Shown here in pieces: positions 52,501 through 59,210 of a DNA stretch of 64,000 nucleotides. The translations under genes and the position numbers were made by a program. The DNA is from Hahella sp. HNIBRBA332 (lineage in GTDB: Bacteria > Pseudomonadota > Gammaproteobacteria > Pseudomonadales > Oleiphilaceae): assembly GCF_030719035.1 (NCBI RefSeq), contig NZ_CP132203.1:1736001-1800000 (forward strand). The letters run 5' to 3'. The notes under the pieces are model-generated. The model made no database searches. It had not been told where the DNA came from and saw only the letters and a program-made list of their open reading frames with translations. Position 1 is the first letter of the stretch, and each line of letters starts with the position of its first letter.

Positions 52501-52749
52501 GGGGTGGACCTGCTGCGCAAAGTCAAAGCCATTCACCCCGGCACCGTCCGCATGGTCCTCAGCGGCTATAGCGGTTTCAAAGAAGTCCTCGAAGCCATCA
52601 ACGAAGGCGCCGTCTTCCGCTTCATCACCAAACCCTGGAACTCAGAACACCTGCGGGAAAACGTAAAACAAGCCTTCCGCGAAAGTGACCTGGCGCGGGA
52701 AAATCAGATGCTGAGGGAACAGTTGGATATATTGCGGAGTGGGAGTTGA
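49513..52749 (+). CDS. REC-GAF-PAS-GGDEF-EAL-REC output regulator of the Wsp-like system
   Basis: The product is 1,078 residues from the ATG at 49513, where the receiver begins. REC1 has Asp55 in IIVSDIMMPEMDG. A helical linker leads to a GAF-like domain (~190-350) and a PAS domain (~380-500). The cyclase has GGDEF (577-581) with an RxxD inhibitory site (REGD) five residues before it. The phosphodiesterase has EAL at 705-707 in GLEALVRW, plus MDDFGTGYSSLSYLK. REC2, with Asp989 in VIVTDQCMKEI, resembles RpfG-type receivers (FRFITKPWNSEHLRENV). It replaces the short WspR normally found here. Confidence 0.92.
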   Translation: MLTGTEILIVEDSLTQALQLQMLLEQNNCSVTVAENGVQALKCIAERRPTIIVSDIMMPEMDGYTLCRTLKSDPKTESIPVILVTTLTDPKDVVQGLIAGADNFITKPYDEKYLLSRIRYFLANLEHRDHQRVKMGIEIILDGERHFINSARQQILDLLISTYEEGIRLNRELKAKHEELSHTHSLINSLFHFTAGLSAASTEKDTIEQGLGQVLAFPNVIASWLLLVDADLEGGGWRLAGYRGDKIDAAQLDPCGRECPCRHGVINDGLTGAVDIADCPAMKGVFVSNHHATIPLQLGGDVIGLLNVARTEGEPWVEEPLRALHSLGHQFSVALGRARLFDSLESLVEQRTSALKEEMAEKESAQEQLNLRNRAVDASVNAIIIADKSEPDNPIVYANPAFERISGYNLEDVTGRNFLFLLGKETSQLGIANIKRALKSNTEGYALLKNYRKDGTLFWSELKVAPVTDAKGDVTHFVAILNDVTESIQYQEQLEYKTNYDNLTGLPNRNLLNDRIQQAIAYAARRDKGFALAVFDLDNFKYINDSMGHETGDLLLKEVAESLRSCLREGDTLARLGGDEFVILMHKEERDRPLGVMLNRIQQLVAQPRRLKDKEILVTPSIGVCQYPEDGEDASTLLKNADTAMYKAKERGRNRICSYTQEMNESIQKRVQMEQDLRRGIENGELELYYQPQLDPHGGGAVGLEALVRWRKGDRMVPPLEFIPIAEETGLITEVDAWVLRAACLQLKMWRDQKQQMVPVSVNLSPRQFQDAHCVELVRKVLQESDIEPGCLKIEVTESMVMHNAEEALRTMTQLKAMGVQLSMDDFGTGYSSLSYLKMFPFDQLKIDKSFVRNVTNDPQEAAIIRVIIGLGKTLGIKIVAEGVETVEQYSFLVRAGCDLIQGYFYSPPLPVAACMHFLQEDHLWGKKRKEIEDGPQARRILIVNDDETILRAVCGELGHEGYDIFEARTTAEALRLLAAHEMHVIVTDQCMKEIKGVDLLRKVKAIHPGTVRMVLSGYSGFKEVLEAINEGAVFRFITKPWNSEHLRENVKQAFRESDLARENQMLREQLDILRSGS

Positions 52750-52770
52750 TATAGATTTAAAACAATGAGG

Positions 52771-52806
52771 TACGTCAGCGCAGTGTGTTTCAATAGCGCT
52801 GACGTA
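52771..52806 (+). terminator. 11-bp inverted repeat after the Wsp-like operon
   Basis: TACGTCAGCGC (52771-52781) pairs perfectly with 52796-52806 around a 14-base loop. A third ACGTCAGC occurs at 52822. No clear T-run follows. It is the likely 3' end structure of the operon mRNA. Confidence 0.5.
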
Positions 52807-52961
52807 TCGCGCCTGCTGCACGTCAGCTATAAGCCAGTTCTGTTACGATGCTTGGCCTGAGCCCGAAACTGAACTAACATCCCGCTGCAGGCAACGCCCG
52901 TTGCACTGTAATACTGAACGCGCCTGATGCTCACGCCTTAGCCTGTATATAGAACTACGAA

Positions 52962-53795
52962 ATGAAAAAACTTGCCTGTATTTTTCTAATGATGATTTGC
53001 ACGACGGCGAAGGCTGACGTAACCGAATTTGTGCGCATGTTTCAAGCTGCTCCAGAGACTGAAGCGGTTCAATTGATGCATTACAGGCCGCAACATGAAG
53101 CCAGAAAAAAAGCGCGGATAAGTGCGGAGATTAAGGTGCTTCTTCGGAACTGGGGAAGTATCTCTGATTGCAGACCTACAGATAACTCCGACTATGTCTA
53201 TCTTATTCTTGAGTCCGACAATGTTGGTGACAGGGTGTTAGACACCTCCAGGCACTTTTTTGAGTGCGAGCTAAGCACTCTGGGGAGGGCGGGACTGTAT
53301 GTGGAAACGGGGAAGCTATCCGGTGAGGAAAAGCCATACAGAGTCGCCCTTGGGCCGAGTATCAGTGCTGAAGGCAAGGATGAAGTGAGGCGTGTTTTCG
53401 CTCAGCTATTTGGCGACCAACATGGTGGAATGGTTGATGTATTGGAAAGCGGGAAGCCTGTTTATATTGATAAAATATACCGCGATAAAATAAGCCCTCA
53501 TCTGATAGATGTTATTTACAGAACAACTTTGAACATTGTGGAAGATCGCGACGCTATCGGCGCCGAAGCAATATCGGTAGTCGAGGAGCTGGTAAGGAAA
53601 GACGCATCAGAAAAGTTTGAGTATGTGAGACTGACTATAATTGAGTTGGACACTCTGCTTGAAGAAAAAAAGATTAAGGTGGCGAAAGTATCTCTGAAGA
53701 AGAATGAAGGTCATTGGAGTGAAGCTAAGGAAGAGATAAACGAGAAATTTGGTGAGTTTCCAGAAATTAAGATAAATATTAATGGCTCTAAATAA
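52962..53795 (+). CDS. Hypothetical secreted protein
   Basis: The product has 277 residues with a signal peptide (KLACIFLMMICTTAKAD, cleavage after AKA). The mature part is charged and helical, with LVRKDASEKFEYVRLTIIELDTLL and a Lys/Glu-rich C-terminus. There is no recognisable enzyme motif. It opens the AT-rich accessory patch and is the largest orphan there. I cannot name a family. Confidence 0.65.
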   Translation: MKKLACIFLMMICTTAKADVTEFVRMFQAAPETEAVQLMHYRPQHEARKKARISAEIKVLLRNWGSISDCRPTDNSDYVYLILESDNVGDRVLDTSRHFFECELSTLGRAGLYVETGKLSGEEKPYRVALGPSISAEGKDEVRRVFAQLFGDQHGGMVDVLESGKPVYIDKIYRDKISPHLIDVIYRTTLNIVEDRDAIGAEAISVVEELVRKDASEKFEYVRLTIIELDTLLEEKKIKVAKVSLKKNEGHWSEAKEEINEKFGEFPEIKININGSK

Positions 53796-54009
53796 AGGTT
53801 TAAATTGGCGTTTTAAGTGTGGGTGATGTTCTCAGTGGGTTTGCTTATATAACTGAATATTTGTTTTTTGTGGTGGGTGATTTACGATTGTATTCAGTGT
53901 TGTGAATGGGTATCTGTAAATAGTGCTGAATATAGTGTCCATTGATTTGATGTGTTTTAAATCGGCGATTAAGAAAAAAATTTTGAGCATAGAGAGAAGG
54001 AGTAATTGA

Positions 54010-54330
54010 ATGGCTGATGATAAAGTCACGTTTTCTGTCAGGTTGATCGGTGTAGAGAAACGGTTACTCGAAAAATTTAATCATTACCTTGATTCCTTTA
54101 GTCCCTCTATTAGAGAGTACTTCAAGGATAAAACAAAGCTTGTATTTTCTATTGAAGTTACAAAAAATGTGAATATTTTTCACCTTTGTGAGGTCGTGAA
54201 AGCACTGAAAGAGCATTGCACTGTAGATATTTTTGTTTCAGTATCTTCTGATTTGGACAGTGATATTATCGATGTTCCCAGACCGGTTGTAGACATAATA
54301 GCTGTGACGGGGGCGAATCTGGTTTTTTAA
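54010..54330 (+). CDS. Small hypothetical cytoplasmic protein
   Basis: The product has 106 residues with AAGGAG upstream of the ATG. It has alternating helix and strand (KRLLEKFNHYLDSF, LVFSIEVTKNVNIFHL, TVDIFVSVSSDLDSDIID), compatible with a small alpha/beta fold. It is AT-rich relative to the surrounding chromosome. Size and context suggest an immunity-type or orphan accessory gene, but nothing proves it. Confidence 0.6.
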   Translation: MADDKVTFSVRLIGVEKRLLEKFNHYLDSFSPSIREYFKDKTKLVFSIEVTKNVNIFHLCEVVKALKEHCTVDIFVSVSSDLDSDIIDVPRPVVDIIAVTGANLVF

Positions 54331-54405
54331 TATACTATTCTTGGCTGATCTATCATTGAAATGTTAAATGATGCGTTTGCCCTCATCTGTGTTTGAAGGT
54401 ATGTG

Positions 54406-54765
54406 ATGAATATGAAAAGTGAAAGGGCTACTTTAAAGGAAGTGTTAGCATTTTTGTTTGTCATGGCAGGATACTTTCTTCTCTCAATGATAAGTTTTGA
54501 GAAGATCAAACATGCAGTTGCCTGGAGCGCACTAACATTGATGTTTTTGATAATGGTCAGGCTTGCTTATGGGGTTAGTCTTGTAAAGGTGTATTCAAAG
54601 ATCGCTAAAGCAGACAAAATCCAAGCTGCAATGATTTTCTTTATATTTGTTTTTTTTAATGTCTATGAGGGACTTGCTGAAAAGCTGTTGGTTGCGGTCA
54701 GCTTTTCAATGTTTGTGTTGTCATTTCATGGATGGGTCAGTAGAAGAAAACTTGAAAGCAGCTAA
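54406..54765 (+). CDS. Small membrane protein
   Basis: The product has 119 residues from the ATG at 54406, with AAGGT five bases upstream; a GTG three bases earlier is in frame. Three or four hydrophobic stretches are visible (LAFLFVMAGYFLLSMISF, AWSALTLMFLIMVRLAYGV, AAMIFFIFVFFNVYEGLAEKLL, LLVAVSFSMFVLSFHGWV). It is an inner-membrane protein of unknown function within the accessory patch. Confidence 0.6.
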   Translation: MNMKSERATLKEVLAFLFVMAGYFLLSMISFEKIKHAVAWSALTLMFLIMVRLAYGVSLVKVYSKIAKADKIQAAMIFFIFVFFNVYEGLAEKLLVAVSFSMFVLSFHGWVSRRKLESS

Positions 54766-54866
54766 TTGGCCACAAACCATCTTCAATGGGCGAAGAGGGT
54801 GTTCAAAACACTGCGTTGTCTGAATAACGCGCGCTCTCGCCCAACAAATCCCAGTAGCCATTAAAC

Positions 54867-55240
54867 TCAGTCGCCTTGACTACTTCTATATGCCCCCATT
54901 TCAAGCAGTTCCACATAATCGGCTAATTTCTTCCCCGGGCAGTTATTCGGGTGGACTTGCGCAAGGTTTCGCCACTGGCTGATATTCATATCGTCGATCA
55001 TGACCTGCGGTTTTGGCAGGAAGCCTGTAAATATTGCCTCTATGCCAAACTCGGCGGCGCTGTTGCGGGCGTATTCCGCACCGCCGGAACTCCAGCAATA
55101 AAGGATGGCGCCTTGTTCGTAGAGGTTTTTGAGAAGCTCTATGGTTGCGCGGGTATGGGGATGTGTTTGCTGCCATAACTACGGACGAAAGTGTCGTCGA
55201 CATCGACGAAGAAAGTAAGTGGTCGTGTAGAGTGGGTCAT
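54867..55240 (-). pseudogene. Frameshifted HAD-type hydrolase gene
   Basis: Reading from the ATG at 55240, the frame gives a HAD motif I (LTFFVDVDDTFVRSYG) and then meets TAG after PIPAQP near 55143. In a second frame it continues as IELLKNLYEQGAILYCWSSG, AEYARNSAAEFGIEAIFTGF and KPQVMIDDMNISQW to a TGA at 54867-54869. The total length is two bases over a multiple of three, so adding one base near 55145 restores one ~124-residue protein with motifs I, II and IV. It is either a recent single-base deletion or a sequence error. Confidence 0.8.
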
Positions 55241-55403
55241 TGATCGCGCTCAGTCCGCGATTGGAACCTTGGTTATGTCGGAAAAACGCGGCCATGTTAT
55301 CGGTAGCGTCGTATTTTGCAAAGGCGGGTGATGGAAACCAGGGGCGGCCCTGTAGACGTAGATGGCAGATTATGCCGCGAATTGGCTTCAGGCTATATAA
55401 GAT

Positions 55404-55464
55404 AAGGGAGCTGTCACGATTACCCTGAAAAATAGTCGCTCGGAGGGTGTTTTCATCGTGGCGG
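55404..55464 (+). pseudogene. Fragment duplicated from the gene at 56019
   Basis: These 61 bases match 56061-56121 at 56 positions. In the frame of the intact gene they encode KGAVTITLKNSRSEGVFIVAG against KGVVTITLKNSRSEDVFIVAD. Three of the five differences are silent. A stop lies just upstream in that frame and similarity ends soon after, so this is the remnant of a diverged paralogue. Confidence 0.8.
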
Positions 55465-55506
55465 GCCCTTGATGCGACCTGCAGAGGGGGCGAAATGTTT
55501 AGATGA

Positions 55507-55683
55507 ATGATCGAGCATTTTAGTGTTAGAACAAGAGGTGTCGTCGGAAGCTGGACTTATGGAACCAACTTAGCGAAAGTGAATGAGCTAACTGCTAAAG
55601 GAATACCATTGGAAAAAGCGGTTACTGAGATATGGACCGCAAAGCAGGCAGCGAAATATGGTTATACAAAGGCTACCATTTAA
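55507..55683 (+). pseudogene. Possible C-terminal remnant of a polymorphic toxin
   Basis: The frame from 55507 encodes 58 residues ending TKATI, with GVVGSWTYGTNLAKVNEL and GIPLEKAVTEIWTAKQAAKYG. This style (GTNL.KVN.L...G....A....T...A..YG) is what I associate with the last part of RHS/CDI-type toxins. There is an in-frame stop immediately upstream, so no toxin N-terminus is attached. An immunity-like gene follows 31 bases later, the usual order for a toxin tip and its immunity gene. The family call is inference. Confidence 0.5.
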
Positions 55684-55714
55684 AGAGCTGAGGTAAAGCT
55701 CGAAAAGGCGCAAG

Positions 55715-55978
55715 ATGCAGCTACAAAAAGTATTGATTGACGAGTTAAAGAGTATGCATGAAATTGGTTCGTCAGTTTCAGATATGCTGGCTCGAATAAA
55801 AGAAAAAGAGAGTGAGGAAAATATTAAGATGAAAAGCATCATGTATTTCAGGGCGGCCTTTGATCTCTCTATTTCTGAAGTTAGCGCTATTCCTGGATGG
55901 GAAGGGTTTGGTGGTGAGCTAAGTAGTGATCGGATTAATAGATTAGTGGTGATCAAAAGGCAGGGACAAGGCTCATGA
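55715..55978 (+). CDS. Small protein, candidate immunity gene
   Basis: The product has 87 residues. AAAGGCG lies about eight bases before the ATG. Sequence features: VLIDELKSMHEIGSSVSDML, MKSIMYFRAAFDLSISEV and IPGWEGFGGELSSDRINRLV. It is acidic-helical and cytoplasmic. It follows a toxin-tip-like remnant, so I infer an immunity role. Another possibility is an orphan regulator; no DNA-binding motif is visible. Confidence 0.6.
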   Translation: MQLQKVLIDELKSMHEIGSSVSDMLARIKEKESEENIKMKSIMYFRAAFDLSISEVSAIPGWEGFGGELSSDRINRLVVIKRQGQGS

Positions 55979-56018
55979 GCGAAGTTGGCTCAAATACACC
56001 TCCGAAGGTGAAAAGTTT

Positions 56019-56318
56019 ATGCATGATTGGACGCTGGTAGCGTTGGCGGTCGATTGGGAAAAGGGAGTTGTCACGATCACCCTGAAAAACAGTCGCTCGG
56101 AGGATGTTTTCATTGTGGCGGATGGACTTGCGAACCTTATCGTTCCAAGAAGAGAGGCGTGGGGCGGGAGTGTCTCGGTTAATGCGGTGGAAGGTCCCAG
56201 GTTGCATACAAGCGGTGATTATTATTTGGCCCTTGAGATGCAGTCTGGCGATAAAATAGAACTTGAGGCCAGAGCTATTACGCTGCCAGAATCCAGGTGT
56301 GATGAGACTGTAATTTAA
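56019..56318 (+). CDS. Small hypothetical protein, possible immunity gene, ending at an IS element
   Basis: The product has 99 residues. GAAGG and a purine-rich stretch precede the ATG. It looks beta-rich: VVTITLKNSRSEDVFIVADG, VSVNAVEGPRLHTSGDYYLALEM and KIELEARAITLP. The stop codon (56316-56318) lies two bases before the left end of the IS256-type element, so the original C-terminus may have been altered by the insertion. A 61-base relic of a paralogue lies 650 bases upstream. Confidence 0.65.
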   Translation: MHDWTLVALAVDWEKGVVTITLKNSRSEDVFIVADGLANLIVPRREAWGGSVSVNAVEGPRLHTSGDYYLALEMQSGDKIELEARAITLPESRCDETVI

Positions 56319-56320
56319 TT

Positions 56321-57600
56321 TGTGTATCTGCCTATCACTAGTACCCTATAGCGGGGTTAAGGATAGGTAGACAATGAACCAGAAAGAATTAGAAGCATTT
56401 GCCCGCGAGGCAGCCAAATCTCTGAAAACAGAAAAGGATCTCAACGAGTTCCGTCAGATGCTCACCAAGGCGACCGTGGAAGCCGCGCTCAATGCAGAGC
56501 TGGATGTGCATCTGGGGTACGAGAAACATCAATCTTCAAATTCAGACAATAGCCGTAACGGCTATTCCAGCAAGACCCTCCGTACCGAGGACGGTCAGTT
56601 TGAAGTTAATACTCCCAGAGATCGTCAGGGCAGCTTTGAGCCTCAACTGGTCAAGAAGCAGCAGACCCGCTTCACCACCATGGACGACAAGATTCTCAGC
56701 CTCTACGCCAAAGGCATGAGCACCCGAGAGATCGTGGCCACCTTCAAGGAAATGTATGGCGCGGATGTCTCTCCCACCTTAATCTCCAAAGTGACGGATG
56801 CCGTGATTGAGCAAGTGGTGGAATGGCAGTCTCGTCCTCTGGATGCGGTTTATCCCATCGTATACCTGGACTGTATTGTGGTGAAGATCCGCCAGGACAA
56901 GCAGGTGATCAACAAGGCGATTTATCTTGCCCTGGGGGTCAACCTAGAAGGCCACAAAGAACTGTTAGGGATGTGGCTCTCGGAAACCGAAGGGGCGAAG
57001 TTCTGGCTGAATGTGCTGACCGAGTTGCAGAACCGGGGCGTGAAGGACATCCTGATCGCCTGTGTGGACGGCCTGAAGGGCTTTCCCGAAGCGATCAATA
57101 CCGTGTATCCCCAAACCCAGATACAGCTCTGTATCGTGCACATGGTGCGCAATGCCGTGAAGTATGTGCCGTGGAAAGACTATAAGCCGGTGACGACAGA
57201 TCTGAAGCGGATCTACCAATCGGCCACCGAAGAGGAAGCCCTCTCTGAGCTGGACAAGTTTGCCGAGCGATGGGATGAGAAATATCCCCAGATCAGCCGT
57301 TCCTGGCGCACTCACTGGGAGAATCTCAACACCTTGTTCCGCTACCCGGAAGACATTCGCAGGGCCATCTACACGACCAACGCCATAGAGTCCCTTAACA
57401 GCGTCATTAGGAAAGTGATCAAGAAACGGAAGCTGTTCCCCACGGATGATTCCGCGAGGAAGGTGGTGTATCTGGCAATCATGGATGCGTCGAAGAAATG
57501 GACGATGCCGATCAGGAATTGGAAGTCAGCGCTGAACCGATTTATGATCGAGTTCGAAGATCGCTTAACAGAGTATCTTTAATAACCAGGCAGATACACA
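56321..57600 (+). mobile_element. IS256-family insertion sequence
   Basis: The element is bounded by perfect 13-bp terminal inverted repeats, TGTGTATCTGCCT at 56321-56333 and AGGCAGATACACA at 57588-57600. One transposase gene fills most of the ~1.28 kb. A target-site duplication of 8-9 bp would be expected for this family, but I could not find a convincing one in the AT-rich flanks. The inverted repeats and single intact transposase indicate a complete, possibly active copy. Confidence 0.88.
56374..57582 (+). CDS. IS256-family transposase
   Basis: The product has 402 residues, the normal length. The N-terminal region with EALNAELDVHLGYEKH and NSRNGYSSKT is typical of the mutator/IS256 group. 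The DDE residues can be placed in VYLDCIVVKIRQD, IACVDGLKGFPEAI and TTNAIESLNSVIRK, with the C/DxxH-like motif QLCIVHMVRN between. The frame is undamaged. It lies wholly between the element's inverted repeats. Confidence 0.95.
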   Translation: MNQKELEAFAREAAKSLKTEKDLNEFRQMLTKATVEAALNAELDVHLGYEKHQSSNSDNSRNGYSSKTLRTEDGQFEVNTPRDRQGSFEPQLVKKQQTRFTTMDDKILSLYAKGMSTREIVATFKEMYGADVSPTLISKVTDAVIEQVVEWQSRPLDAVYPIVYLDCIVVKIRQDKQVINKAIYLALGVNLEGHKELLGMWLSETEGAKFWLNVLTELQNRGVKDILIACVDGLKGFPEAINTVYPQTQIQLCIVHMVRNAVKYVPWKDYKPVTTDLKRIYQSATEEEALSELDKFAERWDEKYPQISRSWRTHWENLNTLFRYPEDIRRAIYTTNAIESLNSVIRKVIKKRKLFPTDDSARKVVYLAIMDASKKWTMPIRNWKSALNRFMIEFEDRLTEYL

Positions 57601-57712
57601 GAATTATTTACAGGGTCGGTGTGATTAGCGAGAGATAGCGGAAAGCCGCATTGCTTGCGCAAACCTGGTGTTCAGCCCCTGGCATTTTTTCCCAGAAACG
57701 GAATTTATTATG

Positions 57713-57740
57713 TTGAGTTCTCCGAAATTTCCTGTATTTT
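57713..57740 (+). promoter_or_regulatory. Possible sigma-70 promoter for the phosphoribosyltransferase gene
   Basis: TTGAGT at 57713-57718 and TATTTT at 57735-57740 are separated by 16 bases, about 75 bases before the GTG start. The match is imperfect and rests on the hexamers only. Confidence 0.35.
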
Positions 57741-57817
57741 ATGCAACCTTTTTTCCGGCATAGCGTCTTCCTCAGATGGTTCGCCGGGCTTCCACCGGCT
57801 TATTCGGGAGTTAATTT

Positions 57818-58396
57818 GTGGAAAAGACTTTCATCAGCGCTCAACAGCTATTAGACGATTCCTTCAAACTGGGCCTGAAAATTTACGAGAGCGGCTATCG
57901 ACCTAACTACATCGTTGGCGTGTGGCGCGGCGGCGCTCCGGTCGGCATCGCGGTGCAGGAACTGCTCGATTTTCTGGGCGTGGAGTCGGACCACATCGCT
58001 ATCCGCACGTCTTCCTACACTGGCATCGGCGAAAGAAGCCGTCATGTCACCGTTCATGGCCTGAACTACATGGTTAAGCGCGTCAATGCGGAAGATTCTG
58101 TTCTGATCGTGGATGATGTGTACGACACCGGCTTGAGCGTACAGCAGGTGGTGACGGATCTGAAAGCGGCCTGCCGTAAGAATACGCCGGACATCAAAAT
58201 TGCGACGCCATACTTTAAGCCGTCCAACAACAAAACCGACAAAGTGCCTGACTACTTCGTACATGAGACGGACCAATGGTTGGTTTTCCCCCACGAATTG
58301 CACGGCCTGACTACGGAAGAAATTCTGGAGCACAAGCCAGAGCTGGCGGTCATTCACGACAAGCTGCTGAAGCTGCGTGAAGGAGAAAACTCCTAA
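57818..58396 (+). CDS. Purine-type phosphoribosyltransferase (hypoxanthine/xanthine PRTase family)
   Basis: The product has 192 residues from a GTG start with GGGAG about eleven bases upstream. The PRPP-binding loop is VLIVDDVYDTGLSVQQV, and IVGVWRGGAPVGIAVQELL is the family's N-terminal loop. The C-terminal hood contains DYFVHETDQWLVFPHE, with Trp stacking and the Phe-Pro-His-Glu run typical of xanthine/hypoxanthine-type enzymes. It should salvage a 6-oxopurine to its nucleotide. Hpt and Gpt assignments cannot be separated by eye. An intrinsic terminator follows. Confidence 0.87.
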   Translation: MEKTFISAQQLLDDSFKLGLKIYESGYRPNYIVGVWRGGAPVGIAVQELLDFLGVESDHIAIRTSSYTGIGERSRHVTVHGLNYMVKRVNAEDSVLIVDDVYDTGLSVQQVVTDLKAACRKNTPDIKIATPYFKPSNNKTDKVPDYFVHETDQWLVFPHELHGLTTEEILEHKPELAVIHDKLLKLREGENS

Positions 58397-58408
58397 CTTG
58401 AGGGACTG

Positions 58409-58447
58409 AGCGCCTTTTAGCTAAATGAAAAAACAGGCGCTTGTTTC
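58409..58447 (+). terminator. Intrinsic terminator after the phosphoribosyltransferase gene
   Basis: AGCGCCTTTT at 58409-58418 pairs with AAAACAGGCGCT (one unpaired C) around a short loop, followed by TGTTTCTTT. It sits 12 bases after the stop codon. Confidence 0.7.
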
Positions 58448-58635
58448 TTTAGATATGGCAGCCCGGCGATATATCAATAAACCAACCGGGCTGCTCGCCG
58501 TCTCCCTGGACGCTCTCCGATGAGAACTTTGTTTCCCTCATATCTTCTTTATTCTTCCAGAAAGCCTGCCATCACGACGACACAGCAGTCGTGTTAGGCA
58601 TACAAATTCCTCCCAGAAAAATAGCGAGCGCCCCT

Positions 58636-59115
58636 ATGTCATTGATCAAGCTTTTGAAACCGTTGGTTTTGGCTTTTCCAATTTTAGTAAGCGGCTGCGT
58701 CAATCATGATGGCATTGTGACGGGGTTAGACGGTGAGCCTGTACAGGTCGCTCATGATGAGATAATGCAGAAAAAATGCTACTTATCGCGAGTAAGCAAT
58801 CTTAGTGACTTGCACGACAAAACTGAGGGCGGCGCTGTCTTTGAAGGGGTGGTGGTAGATAAAGAAGTGGATGCTTCCTCAATGGCTAAAGTTCAAGTGA
58901 AAACGTCTTGGATTTTATATGGTGTAAAGTCAGCGAAAGTGTTTGTCGAAACGTCGGAAAAAAGCCCCTATGGCGTAGACTTTGTCGTTGGTGAGAGCTA
59001 TCGAATTCTTGCGCATTACGATGAAAGCGATCAGCTCAAAACCTGGACTTGGCTCGGTACCTATAACCTGAAAGACAAATCCGTCTGCGAACAAGCCGAT
59101 TTGACGGCGAAGTGA
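58636..59115 (+). CDS. Hypothetical lipoprotein
   Basis: The product is 159 residues from the ATG at 58636, which gives a good lipoprotein signal (LVLAFPILVSGCVN). A longer reading from 58591 would put 15 residues ahead of it. The ribosome-binding site is poor. The mature domain (GAVFEGVVVDKEVDASSMAKVQVKTSW, then VFVETSEKSPYGVDFVVGESY) resembles NTR/OB-type beta proteins seen in secreted lipoproteins, which is a loose impression. Role unknown. Confidence 0.7.
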   Translation: MSLIKLLKPLVLAFPILVSGCVNHDGIVTGLDGEPVQVAHDEIMQKKCYLSRVSNLSDLHDKTEGGAVFEGVVVDKEVDASSMAKVQVKTSWILYGVKSAKVFVETSEKSPYGVDFVVGESYRILAHYDESDQLKTWTWLGTYNLKDKSVCEQADLTAK

Positions 59116-59210
59116 AACTGCCAGTAGTTTCCAAAGTCCGGCCCGTCTTAACGCCACTATAGAAATGGATTACTGATGGCTTGAAACGGGCGATCATTCA
59201 AGGCAAGCCT

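Noticed and set aside
54951..55178. Plus-strand ORF of 75 codons in the accessory patch
   Set aside because: It is antisense to the frameshifted HAD gene, whose motifs are far more convincing.
56310..57612. 8-9 bp target-site duplication flanking the IS256-type element
   Set aside because: The AT-rich flanks share short runs but no convincing exact direct repeat next to both ends.
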